A stretch of 64,000 nucleotides of DNA from Roseivirga sp. (GTDB lineage: Bacteria > Bacteroidota > Bacteroidia > Cytophagales > Cyclobacteriaceae), in the NCBI GenBank assembly GCA_021404565.1, contig JAAWWF010000001.1:543613-607612 (forward strand), in the 5' to 3' direction. Shown one piece after another: positions 7,988 to 15,283 of this stretch. Position 1 is the first letter of the stretch, and every line of letters begins with the position of its first letter. The position numbers were made by a program, and so were the translations under genes. The notes under the pieces are model-generated. The model did not search any database and was not told the origin of the DNA. It was given only the letters and a program-made list of their open reading frames with translations.

Positions 7988-8976
7988 TTGGACCGAAGTA
8001 GTTTTCTGGCATATTTGGAAGGAACAATCATAACCGGTCCCTCATAGATACCTCCGTTATTCCCGATATCCTCTACCCTTACAGCTATGGTATTAGTACC
8101 TCTTTTGAGCAGATTATTGGGCACTTCATACACCCGAAGTTCCATAAAGCTACGCGAACTGCCATACCTTCTGCCGTCATTGGTTTCACCCACTTTAACT
8201 CCGTTGATGAACACCTCATCAAAATCATCAATCTTACCACAAACGATAGACATATCTTCAATACCATCATCCTCTCCGACCTCAAAGGTCTTGCGATACC
8301 ATGCAAAATCGTCAAGGTCATCGATGCCTATTGATTTCCAGTTCGAAGGCACCATGATGTCCTCCCAATTGGAGTCATTGTAATCAGGCTCTGCATATTC
8401 CTCCCGATCCGATATCTTGATCTTCCAGGTTCCTTCGAGTAGGATTGAACCCCTATAATCTTCATCCGGCATCATCAGTGCCACTTCACCGGAATAGATA
8501 CCTCCTTCACCGCCTTTATCATATACCCTCACTGCTATCTGATTTTCCCCATCATGCTTCAGGAGTCTGTCAGGAATACGATACAAGCGTTCAGCCCTCC
8601 AGGCAGTCTTATAGCGAGGCGGAAAATCGCCCGTAAAGCCAATTTTTTCTCCATTAAAGAAGACTTCATCTACATCATCGATGTATCCCAGTTTCAGGTA
8701 TAGCGATTTTTCGCCCTCCAGGTCTTTACCATCTACTTTAAGGCGATACCAGGCAAATCCATCATAACCATTAAAGCCTTCTCGCTCCCACCTCCGTGGT
8801 ACGTATATTTCCTCCCAGTCAGAATCGTTATAGTCTAAATCGGCCCATTCCTTATGGTCTCCAATAGAAAATTTCCAATATCCTCTCAGGTTGAGTAATC
8901 TATCAAGGTCTTGTGCATGGACCAGACCTCCCAGCAGCAAGGTATTTATGACCGTAAGTAGTATAATTCTTTTCAT
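7972..8976 (-). CDS. Secreted protein with two tandem galactose-binding (jelly-roll) domains
   Basis: A 334-residue exported protein with a signal peptide (MKRIILLTVINTLLLGGLVHA). The mature part is two copies of one domain, about residues 28-165 and 180-325. Each copy has a YWKFSIGD/TWKIKISD strand, DYNDSxWE, a VP.W element, FAWYR, a DD.DEVF.NG turn, and IAVRV.D.G..GGIY.G near its end. This is the sugar-binding domain found at the N-terminus of GH2 glycosidases, but no catalytic barrel is attached. It probably binds glycans in the periplasm or at the surface. The gene lies downstream of the two-component system on the same strand and could be a target of it (inference). Confidence 0.78.
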   Translation of the reverse strand: MKRIILLTVINTLLLGGLVHAQDLDRLLNLRGYWKFSIGDHKEWADLDYNDSDWEEIYVPRRWEREGFNGYDGFAWYRLKVDGKDLEGEKSLYLKLGYIDDVDEVFFNGEKIGFTGDFPPRYKTAWRAERLYRIPDRLLKHDGENQIAVRVYDKGGEGGIYSGEVALMMPDEDYRGSILLEGTWKIKISDREEYAEPDYNDSNWEDIMVPSNWKSIGIDDLDDFAWYRKTFEVGEDDGIEDMSIVCGKIDDFDEVFINGVKVGETNDGRRYGSSRSFMELRVYEVPNNLLKRGTNTIAVRVEDIGNNGGIYEGPVMIVPSKYARKLLRSNYFWR

Positions 8977-9108
8977 TTCGAGTTTCTCCGCTTAGGCCAA
9001 TCACCCTCTCGGGCAACCGGCCTCAGGTAGTAGTTTTAGTTGTTGTTTTTGACCTTTGGACTCTTCTTCAATGTCGCTACACAAGTTTACGGCAAGTCCT
9101 GTTGACGT

Positions 9109-9145
9109 ATGTCACATGCCCGTAAAGAGATGTCATAAAATGTCA
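9109..9145. promoter_or_regulatory. Three helically phased ATGTCA boxes (candidate response-regulator site)
   Basis: ATGTCA occurs at 9109-9114, 9130-9135 and 9140-9145, spaced 21 and 10 bp, that is two and one helical turns. Direct repeats at one-turn spacing are the usual binding layout for OmpR/PhoB-family regulators. The site lies between the 3' end of such a regulator gene (9152-9838) and the start of the secreted jelly-roll gene (8976). Whether the regulator binds here is inference. Confidence 0.35.
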
Positions 9146-9151
9146 CAACCC

Positions 9152-9838
9152 TTATAATAACATCTTATACCCTACTCCATGTACGGTTAAAATGACCTTA
9201 GGGTCATTCGGATTTTCTTCGATTCGTTGTCGCAAACGCAGAATAAAGTTATCAACCGTCCGCGTGGTGGGCTGACTTTCGTAACCCCAAACCTTGTTCA
9301 ACAAGTCGTAACGGCTCACGACTTCATTCTTTTTTTCCATGAGAAACTGAAGGATTTCATACTCTTTATGAGACATGCGGACAGGCTCACCTTCCAGGCT
9401 GGCGGTGTATTGTTCCAAATCAACACTGAGTCTGCCAAGTTGCTGTACCCCACTTGTGGTAGCAGCAGCAGTGGCACCCGTTCTTCTCAAAATTGCTTTT
9501 ACCCGTGCAATCAGCTCTCTTAGACTGAAGGGCTTGGTCAGGTAATCATCGGCTCCCAGCTCAAGTCCCAGTACCTTATCTATTTCTTCGCTTTTGGCAG
9601 TAAGAAAAATAATGGGCGTCAACACTCCCAGCTTCCGTACAGCCTTACATACATCAAAGCCTGACATTTTTGGCATCATCACATCCAGTATGATCAGATC
9701 GAATCTACCGTTCTTTATTTTCTCAAGCCCTTCTGCTCCATCGATGGCCAGTTCCACCTCATAAGATTCAAACTCAAAATTATCTTTGAGCCCCATTCTC
9801 ATTGCCGGCTCGTCTTCAACTATTAATATTCTCGCCAT
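9152..9838 (-). CDS. OmpR/PhoB-family response regulator
   Basis: A 228-residue two-domain regulator. The receiver domain (residues 1-118) has the acidic pocket VEDEP, phospho-acceptor Asp52 in LDVMMP, and Lys102 in LTKPF. A short Ala/Thr-rich linker leads to the winged-helix DNA-binding domain (HKEYEILQFLMEKKNEVVSR, TRTVDNFILRLRQRIE, VHGVGYKM). It should act as a phosphorylation-dependent transcription factor. The upstream histidine kinase gene overlaps its start by 23 bp, so kinase and regulator are one operon and almost certainly a cognate pair. Targets are unknown; the phased repeats at 9109-9145 just past its stop are candidates. Confidence 0.93.
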   Translation of the reverse strand: MARILIVEDEPAMRMGLKDNFEFESYEVELAIDGAEGLEKIKNGRFDLIILDVMMPKMSGFDVCKAVRKLGVLTPIIFLTAKSEEIDKVLGLELGADDYLTKPFSLRELIARVKAILRRTGATAAATTSGVQQLGRLSVDLEQYTASLEGEPVRMSHKEYEILQFLMEKKNEVVSRYDLLNKVWGYESQPTTRTVDNFILRLRQRIEENPNDPKVILTVHGVGYKMLL

Positions 9839-11393
9839 TTTCGTTATTGATTACAGGGAACAAAAGCCTGAACGAGCTTCCCTTTCCCGGTGTGCTTTCT
9901 ACTAATACCTTACCTTCATGGGCATCTACGATTTGCTTCACAATACTCAGTCCTAAACCAGCACCCTGCACCTCATGCACATCACCGGAAGGCACTCTAT
10001 AGAATTTATCGAAAAGCTTATGCAGTTTGTTTTTAGGGATACCCATACCCTGATCCGCAATTTCCACGCAAGCCATTCCGTTTTCGTTCCCGGTACGAAC
10101 ATCGACCTGCTTTTGCTTGTCACTGTATTTCATCGCATTGTCGATGAGGTTGACCATTACCTCAATCAGCGCTTCCCTGTCCGCCTCAATCTGAGGTACA
10201 TTTTCGCCTGCCGTAAAGGAATAGGCAAAGCCATTACTCTCAAGGTGATAAGAGTAAGTATTGGCCACCTCTCTGGCTACCTCGGTAAGTGACAAGGGCT
10301 GCTTGTTATAGTTTCTCTTGTTAGCTTCCATCTTTGAAAAGCTCAAAATGCGATTGACCATATTAGAGAGTCGCCCCACTTCTTTGGTAATAATTTCGTA
10401 GTACTCCTTCTTCTTTTCTTCGGTACGCACCCTGTCCATAAGCAAGGTCTCTGCGAACATATTGATCAGGGCCAGAGGGGTTCTTATTTCATGTGATACA
10501 TTAGAAACAAAATCGGCTTTGTTTTCGGCCAACTCAATCTCTCTTCTGATATTTCTGAACACCAAGGACAGACCAAAAAGGAGAAATACAATTAACAGCC
10601 CAAGAGAAATCAGGTTTTGTCGTTTCCGTTTGGCTACAGCTTGCTCAATGGTCCCCCCTCTGCGGGCGATCCCCAGCTCGTATTGAGGCAGTGAAATGAG
10701 AGGTTGACTAAAAAGGCCTTCAGTGCTCTCATTAGACGTTGAATAAATTTCAAACCCATCCGATATCCTACGGCAGACCAGGGTAAACTGGTCCTGTCCT
10801 ATCTGCTGAAATTTAGAAACAAGGTGGTGTTCCACGAACTCTTCGGTATCGAAAAGATAAATACAGTGCCTGATAGCCCCGGCATTGCCAATTACAAAAA
10901 TTTTGTAGCCGAGTTCAATACCATCTGCCTTAAACATATCATCTGTCACTTCCAGCTTCTGAAAGCCAGTCTCTTTATACCGGGTAAGTCGTCTGAAAAG
11001 CGAGGAGGACGCCTCAAACAAACTATCTATGCTAATCTGAAATCCCACACTATTGTAGTCGTTTGACACACCAATGTATTCCTGGTTATTGTCTGCGGGG
11101 TTTCTTAAATATAAAGCGCGAAAAACCGGATCGTTATTAACCAGTGTATCATAAAGTTTTTGGCTATCTACCTTATCATAGATCATATCCAAACTGGTTG
11201 TCCAGTTACGAACCTTGTCGTCAGTATACTGGTTGATGGAGAAAAGCACAGCATCAAGCTGTCTCTTGTAGATTTTCTCGAGTTCTTCTTCGTCTGAAGT
11301 GAGTGATGTGAGCTCAAAGATACCATAGCCCAGAATCGGCAAAAGCACCAATAAGGGGAGGGTTAATTTCTTTCGTAAACTCCATTTTTTCAT
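9816..11393 (-). CDS. Membrane-bound sensor histidine kinase
   Basis: A 525-residue kinase from the ATG at 11393 (MKKWSLRKKLTLPL); an upstream in-frame ATG at 11429 is also possible. One transmembrane helix near the N-terminus and a second around residue 265 (LISLGLLIVFLLFGLSLVF) bracket a periplasmic sensor region of about 230 residues with no recognisable domain. The cytoplasmic part has the HisKA phospho-acceptor (FVSNVSHEIRTPLALI) and the HATPase boxes N (VNLIDNAMKYS), G1 (IADQGMGIP) and G2 (GAGLGLSIV). It should autophosphorylate on signal and pass the phosphate to the regulator at 9152-9838, whose gene it overlaps by 23 bp. The signal is unknown. Confidence 0.93.
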   Translation of the reverse strand: MKKWSLRKKLTLPLLVLLPILGYGIFELTSLTSDEEELEKIYKRQLDAVLFSINQYTDDKVRNWTTSLDMIYDKVDSQKLYDTLVNNDPVFRALYLRNPADNNQEYIGVSNDYNSVGFQISIDSLFEASSSLFRRLTRYKETGFQKLEVTDDMFKADGIELGYKIFVIGNAGAIRHCIYLFDTEEFVEHHLVSKFQQIGQDQFTLVCRRISDGFEIYSTSNESTEGLFSQPLISLPQYELGIARRGGTIEQAVAKRKRQNLISLGLLIVFLLFGLSLVFRNIRREIELAENKADFVSNVSHEIRTPLALINMFAETLLMDRVRTEEKKKEYYEIITKEVGRLSNMVNRILSFSKMEANKRNYNKQPLSLTEVAREVANTYSYHLESNGFAYSFTAGENVPQIEADREALIEVMVNLIDNAMKYSDKQKQVDVRTGNENGMACVEIADQGMGIPKNKLHKLFDKFYRVPSGDVHEVQGAGLGLSIVKQIVDAHEGKVLVESTPGKGSSFRLLFPVINNENGENINS

Positions 11394-11497
11394 CAGGGGG
11401 AAGTCATAGCTTTGCGATCGAAAATACAAATTAGATTTTGGGCAAAACTCATCTGTGACAATCTTTTACAAATGGTGCTTTTTATGAAACAATTTCA

Positions 11498-11505
11498 TAT
11501 CTTTG
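11498..11505 (+). promoter_or_regulatory. -7 promoter box of the rpsF operon (TATCTTTG)
   Basis: An exact match to the Bacteroidota -7 consensus TAnnTTTG lies 27 bp before the rpsF start codon, so transcription should begin near 11511. An inverted repeat ATGAAA-CAA-TTTCAT at 11484-11498 abuts the box and could be a regulator site or chance. Confidence 0.7.
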
Positions 11506-11531
11506 CAGCCCGAAATTAAAAATTGATAACA

Positions 11532-11891
11532 ATGAACAATTACGAGACGGTATTCATTTTAACTCCCGTTTTGTCTGATGAACAGATGAAGGATGCTGTC
11601 GGCAAGTTTGAACAAGTCATCATCGAAACCGGTGCTGAGATTGTCAACAAGGAATTGTGGGGCTTGAGAAAATTGGCATATCCAATTCAGCACAAGTCTA
11701 CTGGTTTCTACAATTTGATTGAATTCAAAGCCGACCCTGCAGCTATCGCCACTCTGGAACTCGCGTACAAAAGGGACGAGCGTATTATGCGCTTTTTGAC
11801 AACTGCACTGGATAAGCACGCGGTGGAGTACAATGCAAGAAGAAAAAGCGGTGCTTTCAAAAAAGCTAAAAAAGAGGAAGCTGCATCATGA
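11532..11891 (+). CDS. rpsF: 30S ribosomal protein S6
   Basis: A 119-residue protein starting [18 protein letters not shown]. The ATG at 11532 is chosen because the frame upstream has only a TTG and the promoter leader begins about 20 bp earlier. S6 hallmarks are the NYETVFIL first strand, [13 protein letters not shown] and the C-terminal RDERIMRFL strand. The C-terminus is lysine-rich. S6 binds S18 and the central domain of 16S rRNA. The gene overlaps rpsR by 4 bp (ATGA) and forms the classical rpsF-rpsR-rplI operon. A TATCTTTG promoter box sits at 11498. Confidence 0.98.
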   Translation: MNNYETVFILTPVLSDEQMKDAVGKFEQVIIETGAEIVNKELWGLRKLAYPIQHKSTGFYNLIEFKADPAAIATLELAYKRDERIMRFLTTALDKHAVEYNARRKSGAFKKAKKEEAAS

Positions 11892-12139
11892 CGTTAGTAA
11901 ACGAACCAGTAAACAGAGATCAACAGAAGAAGAAATACTGCCGATTCAAAAAGAACGGTATCAAGTATGTTGATTACAAGAACCCTGATTTCCTTTTGAA
12001 GTTTGTAAACGAGCAAGGAAAGCTTCTTCCTAGAAGATTAACAGGTACCAGCCTCAAGTATCAGAAGAAAGTAGCGCAAGCGGTGAAAAGAGCGAGACAC
12101 ATTGCCTTATTGCCTTACGTAACTGATTCTTTAAAATAA
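11888..12139 (+). CDS. rpsR: 30S ribosomal protein S18
   Basis: An 83-residue basic protein. It has the S18 core [24 protein letters not shown] and [24 protein letters not shown], each present in full at the expected position. There is a single cysteine in [10 protein letters not shown], so the Zn-ribbon form is not present. It binds S6 and 16S rRNA in the small-subunit platform. It overlaps rpsF by 4 bp and precedes rplI by 33 bp. Length and composition are normal for the family. Confidence 0.98.
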   Translation: MTLVNEPVNRDQQKKKYCRFKKNGIKYVDYKNPDFLLKFVNEQGKLLPRRLTGTSLKYQKKVAQAVKRARHIALLPYVTDSLK

Positions 12140-12172
12140 ACCGGTTCTCTCAGAACATTAAAGTATTTAAAG

Positions 12173-12616
12173 ATGGAAGTAATATTAAAAACTGATATCA
12201 AAGGACTTGGCTACAAAAACGATACTGTTGCTGTAAAGCCAGGTTACGGTAGAAATTATTTGATCCCTCAGGGCTTTGCGATTATCGCAAGCACATCAAA
12301 TAAGAAGATGATCGCAGAGAACATCAAGCAGGCTTCTCACAAAGCAGAGAAGATCAAAAATGATGCAGAGGCTGTTGCTGCTGCCATTGGCGAGAAAGCG
12401 CTTGAGATCAAAGCTAAAGTAGGTGATAGCGGCAAAATATTTGGTGCTGTAACTACGCTGCAGATTTCTGATGCATTGAAAGCCATGGGCATCGATGTAG
12501 ATCGTAAGAAAATCTCATTTAAAGGTGAAGTGAAGTTCGTAGGAGATTACGAAGTAGAAATTGACCTGCACAAAGAGGTAAAGAAGGATTTGAAATTCTC
12601 AGTAGTAGCTGAGTAA
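12173..12616 (+). CDS. rplI: 50S ribosomal protein L9
   Basis: A 147-residue protein with the L9 N-terminal domain (MEVILKTDIKGLGYKNDTVAVKPGYGRNYLIPQGFA), a long connecting helix rich in Ala and Lys (residues 50-80), and the C-terminal RNA-binding domain (GKIFGAVTTLQISDALKA). L9 binds 23S rRNA at the base of the L1 stalk. It is the last gene of the rpsF-rpsR-rplI operon, and a strong intrinsic terminator follows at 12637-12673. Length is normal. Confidence 0.98.
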   Translation: MEVILKTDIKGLGYKNDTVAVKPGYGRNYLIPQGFAIIASTSNKKMIAENIKQASHKAEKIKNDAEAVAAAIGEKALEIKAKVGDSGKIFGAVTTLQISDALKAMGIDVDRKKISFKGEVKFVGDYEVEIDLHKEVKKDLKFSVVAE

Positions 12617-12636
12617 TTTTAATATAAAGACAATGC

Positions 12637-12673
12637 CAAAAAGGCTCTGACACAACTGTCAGAGCCTTTTTTT
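12637..12673 (+). terminator. Intrinsic terminator of the rpsF-rpsR-rplI operon
   Basis: AAGGCTCTGACA and TGTCAGAGCCTT form a perfect 12-bp stem with a 4-base loop (CAAC), followed by a T-run. It begins about 20 bp after the rplI stop codon. Confidence 0.92.
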
Positions 12674-12711
12674 GTACCCTCCCCTACCATATGTAAGAAA
12701 TCCCACGAACT

Positions 12712-12752
12712 CTGATGACCTCCGTTAACATTTTAGGACTAACCCTTTGATT
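12712..12752 (+). repeat. Short intergenic repeat, copy 1 (before the surface-protein gene)
   Basis: TGATGACCT ... TTTTAGGACTAAC ahead of the start at 12781 resembles 14526-14565, which has TGATGACCT ... TTTTAAAGGACTAAC. The two copies lie on either side of the surface-protein gene and share the TGATGACCT and GGACTAAC blocks at nearly the same spacing. It could be a shared leader or regulatory element. Confidence 0.4.
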
Positions 12753-12780
12753 AGCTATTAGAATTCAATTCCAAAACCAT

Positions 12781-14418
12781 ATGAAAAAGTTCTTTTTATT
12801 CTTTTTACTCGGCTCAGCTACCATAGCCCAGTCGCAAACCTATGTACCTGACACAGGGGGTACCTTTACGGGTCAAACCAAATTTGGAGCATCAATCAAG
12901 TTAGCTGACAACAATAACTTCACAGATGCATTAACTCTATTCTACGATGCAAACGTAGGTGCACTTAAATTATACAGGCATGATGGAGCATTTCAATTAT
13001 TTGACCTTCAAATTTATCATAATGGATCGTATAAGCGCGTACTACATGAAGGCAACCTTTCAACAATACTTGACGCTACATATCTAAGACAGGATGCTCA
13101 TTCAGCAATTTTGGATACAGTTCTTGCTGACAATGTCCATTTCAAAAAAAACCTGTTCATCTCAGACCCAAATAACTTAACTACTCATGCCACTCTATCT
13201 TTTGATGATAGCTCAAACAGTTTTAAATTCTCTAAAGGAACAACCGCTGGCCCTCAAACACTAGACATCGAAGTATACAATGGTTCAGGATATGATAAGG
13301 TGCTCACTGAAGGTAATTTCACTAATACTTTAGGCAATCAATACCTTACCTTAGCCGGAGGCACGGTAACCGGTGTAACTACTTTTAACAATTCCACTGG
13401 AACCTATTTTAACAACCCTAATTATACAGGTACTGGTAGCAGATCCCTCAGGGTTGGGCAATCAGGTTCGTCTGATAATATTTTGAGAATCTTGCCAGTA
13501 GACGGCAGTTCAGACTTATTTACGAACGATATACAATTTAATTTCACTAATCAGGAATGGTTATTAGACGGACTAATTCGCTTTCATGACAATATAAAGA
13601 TAGAGGGAAGTGATCAGGCTACAGAAACCGACCTTCAAATGACGGGAGGAGCAAATGTTGCTACAACAGCGGATATGCATTTCTTTATTGATAGTGATAA
13701 CACTTCAACATCATCAGCCTTTTATTGGAAAACGGACGCTGCTTTTGGGAGTGGTACAGAATTAATGAAGCTTAGGGAGAATGGCAACGTTGAAATAAAC
13801 GGTAATTTAAAAATCGACAATTTTCTTACCATTGATGGAGAGACAAGCTCCTGGATTAATATCAACGCCTCTACAGGGTATGATGCCGGGATACTATTCG
13901 ATATTAATGGAGTCGATCAGTATAAAATACACAGCGATGAAAGCAGAGGAGGAGACTTAAGGCTATATAACTACACCAATAGCAGTGACGTTCTTTACCA
14001 CAACACAGCAAACGACAGAGTTGGTATAAAAACCAACAGCCCAACTAACAATATTCATCTCAATGATAACACGACTATAACCGGTGACGCGATCGTCTCG
14101 GGGGACATTGAATCCAAAAAATTAAAAGTCACTGCCAACCCCGGCTCCGTCCCTGATTACGTATTCCAACCGGGCTATCAATACCTGAACCTGGAACAGC
14201 TCGAGGCATTCGTTAAGGCCAACTCACATCTGCCCAATGTACCCTCGGCTAAAGAGGTAGAAACCAACGGCCAGGATGTAGGGAGTATGCAATTGAAACT
14301 ACTGGAAAAGGTAGAAGAATTAGTGCTTTACACTATTGACCAACAAAAGCAGCTTAAATCACAGCAGGCAGAAATCGAAAAACTCAAAGAAGAGATTAAA
14401 GCCCTTAAAAAGGGCTAA
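12781..14418 (+). CDS. Secreted surface protein with tail-fibre-like C-terminal region
   Basis: A 545-residue exported protein with a signal peptide ending in SATIAQSQT. The body is low in Cys and rich in Asn, Thr and Gly. It has repeated segments such as [10 protein letters not shown] / [10 protein letters not shown] and [10 protein letters not shown] / [10 protein letters not shown], which recur about 100-160 residues apart and suggest a repetitive beta-rich fibre. The C-terminal 90 residues ([26 protein letters not shown], written here to its key motif) end in a coiled coil. This tail is common on Bacteroidota surface proteins with phage tail-fibre-like architecture. Its function is probably adhesion or a surface coat. 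The gene is flanked by terminators and looks monocistronic. Confidence 0.72.
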   Translation: MKKFFLFFLLGSATIAQSQTYVPDTGGTFTGQTKFGASIKLADNNNFTDALTLFYDANVGALKLYRHDGAFQLFDLQIYHNGSYKRVLHEGNLSTILDATYLRQDAHSAILDTVLADNVHFKKNLFISDPNNLTTHATLSFDDSSNSFKFSKGTTAGPQTLDIEVYNGSGYDKVLTEGNFTNTLGNQYLTLAGGTVTGVTTFNNSTGTYFNNPNYTGTGSRSLRVGQSGSSDNILRILPVDGSSDLFTNDIQFNFTNQEWLLDGLIRFHDNIKIEGSDQATETDLQMTGGANVATTADMHFFIDSDNTSTSSAFYWKTDAAFGSGTELMKLRENGNVEINGNLKIDNFLTIDGETSSWININASTGYDAGILFDINGVDQYKIHSDESRGGDLRLYNYTNSSDVLYHNTANDRVGIKTNSPTNNIHLNDNTTITGDAIVSGDIESKKLKVTANPGSVPDYVFQPGYQYLNLEQLEAFVKANSHLPNVPSAKEVETNGQDVGSMQLKLLEKVEELVLYTIDQQKQLKSQQAEIEKLKEEIKALKKG

Positions 14419-14436
14419 GGCATTCTATAAAATATG

Positions 14437-14476
14437 AAAAGCCCTGCTCCGGAAGATCGGTGAGCAGGGCTTTTTT
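14437..14476 (+). terminator. Intrinsic terminator of the surface-protein gene
   Basis: GCCCTGCT (14441-14448) pairs with AGCAGGGC (14463-14470), followed by TTTTTT. It lies about 20 bp past the stop codon of the gene ending at 14418, and a run of A before the stem may let it act on the other strand too. Confidence 0.88.
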
Positions 14477-14525
14477 CATTTCAGCGAGTCACTATTCAGT
14501 CCTTTCGAAAAAAAACTCCTGATCG

Positions 14526-14565
14526 TGATGACCTTATTGATTTTAAAGGACTAACAGATATAAAA
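14526..14565 (+). repeat. Short intergenic repeat, copy 2 (after the surface-protein gene)
   Basis: Partner of the element at 12712-12752. It lies between the terminator at 14437 and the orphan terminator at 14627, so a leader-like element is followed by a terminator with no gene between them. That is consistent with a deleted paralogue or a small RNA. Confidence 0.4.
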
Positions 14566-14626
14566 CCCTGACAGAGTCGTGAACTGAAAGGGTTGAAAGG
14601 CACAAAGATTTAATTCATTAAACTGC

Positions 14627-14659
14627 CTGGCTCTGATGGAAACGTCAGGGCCTTTTTCT
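14627..14659 (+). terminator. Orphan intrinsic terminator
   Basis: GGCTCTGA (14629-14636) pairs with TCAGGGCC (14645-14652) with one G-T wobble, followed by TTTTTCTTTT. No recognisable gene lies between this and the preceding terminator. It may end a small untranslated RNA or be left over from a lost gene. Confidence 0.65.
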
Positions 14660-14703
14660 TTTAACTCCCTGCCTTCAAAAGTCAGGTAATCTCACCAATC
14701 GAC

Positions 14704-14901
14704 TCAGCTCACCAGATCGCTCTCACTCCTCTTTGGCTCATAGAATACCAGAGAGACGAAACTGGCGATAAGGCTGTAGGCACAGATGTTGGCAGCCCCT
14801 TCATGAGCTCCATCGGTACTGACCACAACCACCAGTGAGATAAGGAATACTAAAACAGAAGCCATCGCTATGACGGCAACGAGAATCTTCAATGATTTCA
14901 T
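14704..14901 (-). CDS. Small two-helix membrane protein, unknown function
   Basis: A 65-residue product with two predicted transmembrane helices: ILVAVIAMASVLVFLISLVVVV near the N-terminus and ICAYSLIASFVSLVFY near residue 45. They are joined by a short loop (STDGAHEGAAN) and followed by a charged tail. No family is recognised. The gene is isolated: it faces the orphan terminator region on one side and the 382-bp spacer before glgE on the other. A 12-base element ACATGCCCGTAA at 14945-14956 lies upstream and also occurs upstream of the jelly-roll gene (9114-9125). The coding call rests on the clean hydrophobicity pattern. Confidence 0.5.
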   Translation of the reverse strand: MKSLKILVAVIAMASVLVFLISLVVVVSTDGAHEGAANICAYSLIASFVSLVFYEPKRSESDLVS

Positions 14902-15283
14902 TACTAAACTATTTAACTATTTGACTGAGGTTTTTATGGTTGCTACATGCCCGTAACACTCATGTTGCAAGTTTAGGAAGAAAGGCTCCCGGATTGACCA
15001 ATCAGCCATTAAGGTCCACAACTTGTCCATATTAAACTGACATGATTTTTAACCTTGCGGTCCCTGTCCACAGTTCGTCCACAACGCTTTTTCTAAAGCG
15101 AGAAGAGAATGGAAAAGCCTGATTAACAACGGTTTTACTTCTTCATTCTACACAAACGTTTGCAGTAGAATATGGTACCATAACATTGATAGACCGCTTA
15201 ATTTTCGCTTTCTTTCAAGCGGTAAAATGCATACGGCCTTACCCTGAGATTCAACCAAGATTACATCACCCCAAAACCTTTTT
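14902..15283. other. 382-bp spacer before the alpha-glucan operon
   Basis: No convincing gene is seen here. It holds the ACATGCCCGTAA element (14945-14956), the palindromic operator candidate at 15146-15170, and a second perfect palindrome ATGGTACCAT at 15172-15181. An open frame on the - strand that crosses into glgE is treated as a shadow. Confidence 0.6.
15146..15170. promoter_or_regulatory. Candidate LacI-type operator of the alpha-glucan operon
   Basis: The perfect 10-bp palindrome CAAACGTTTG (15153-15162) is flanked by TTCTAC on the left and GTAGAA on the right, giving a near-symmetric 25-bp site with a central CpG, as LacI-family operators have. The same core occurs at 24956-24965 upstream of the glycogen-binding protein gene. 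It lies about 125 bp before the glgE start codon. No LacI-family gene is in the window. Confidence 0.55.

Noticed and set aside
11484-11498. Inverted repeat ATGAAA-CAA-TTTCAT before rpsF as an operator
   Set aside because: Arms of six bases in an AT-rich promoter are easily chance, and no second copy with a function is seen.
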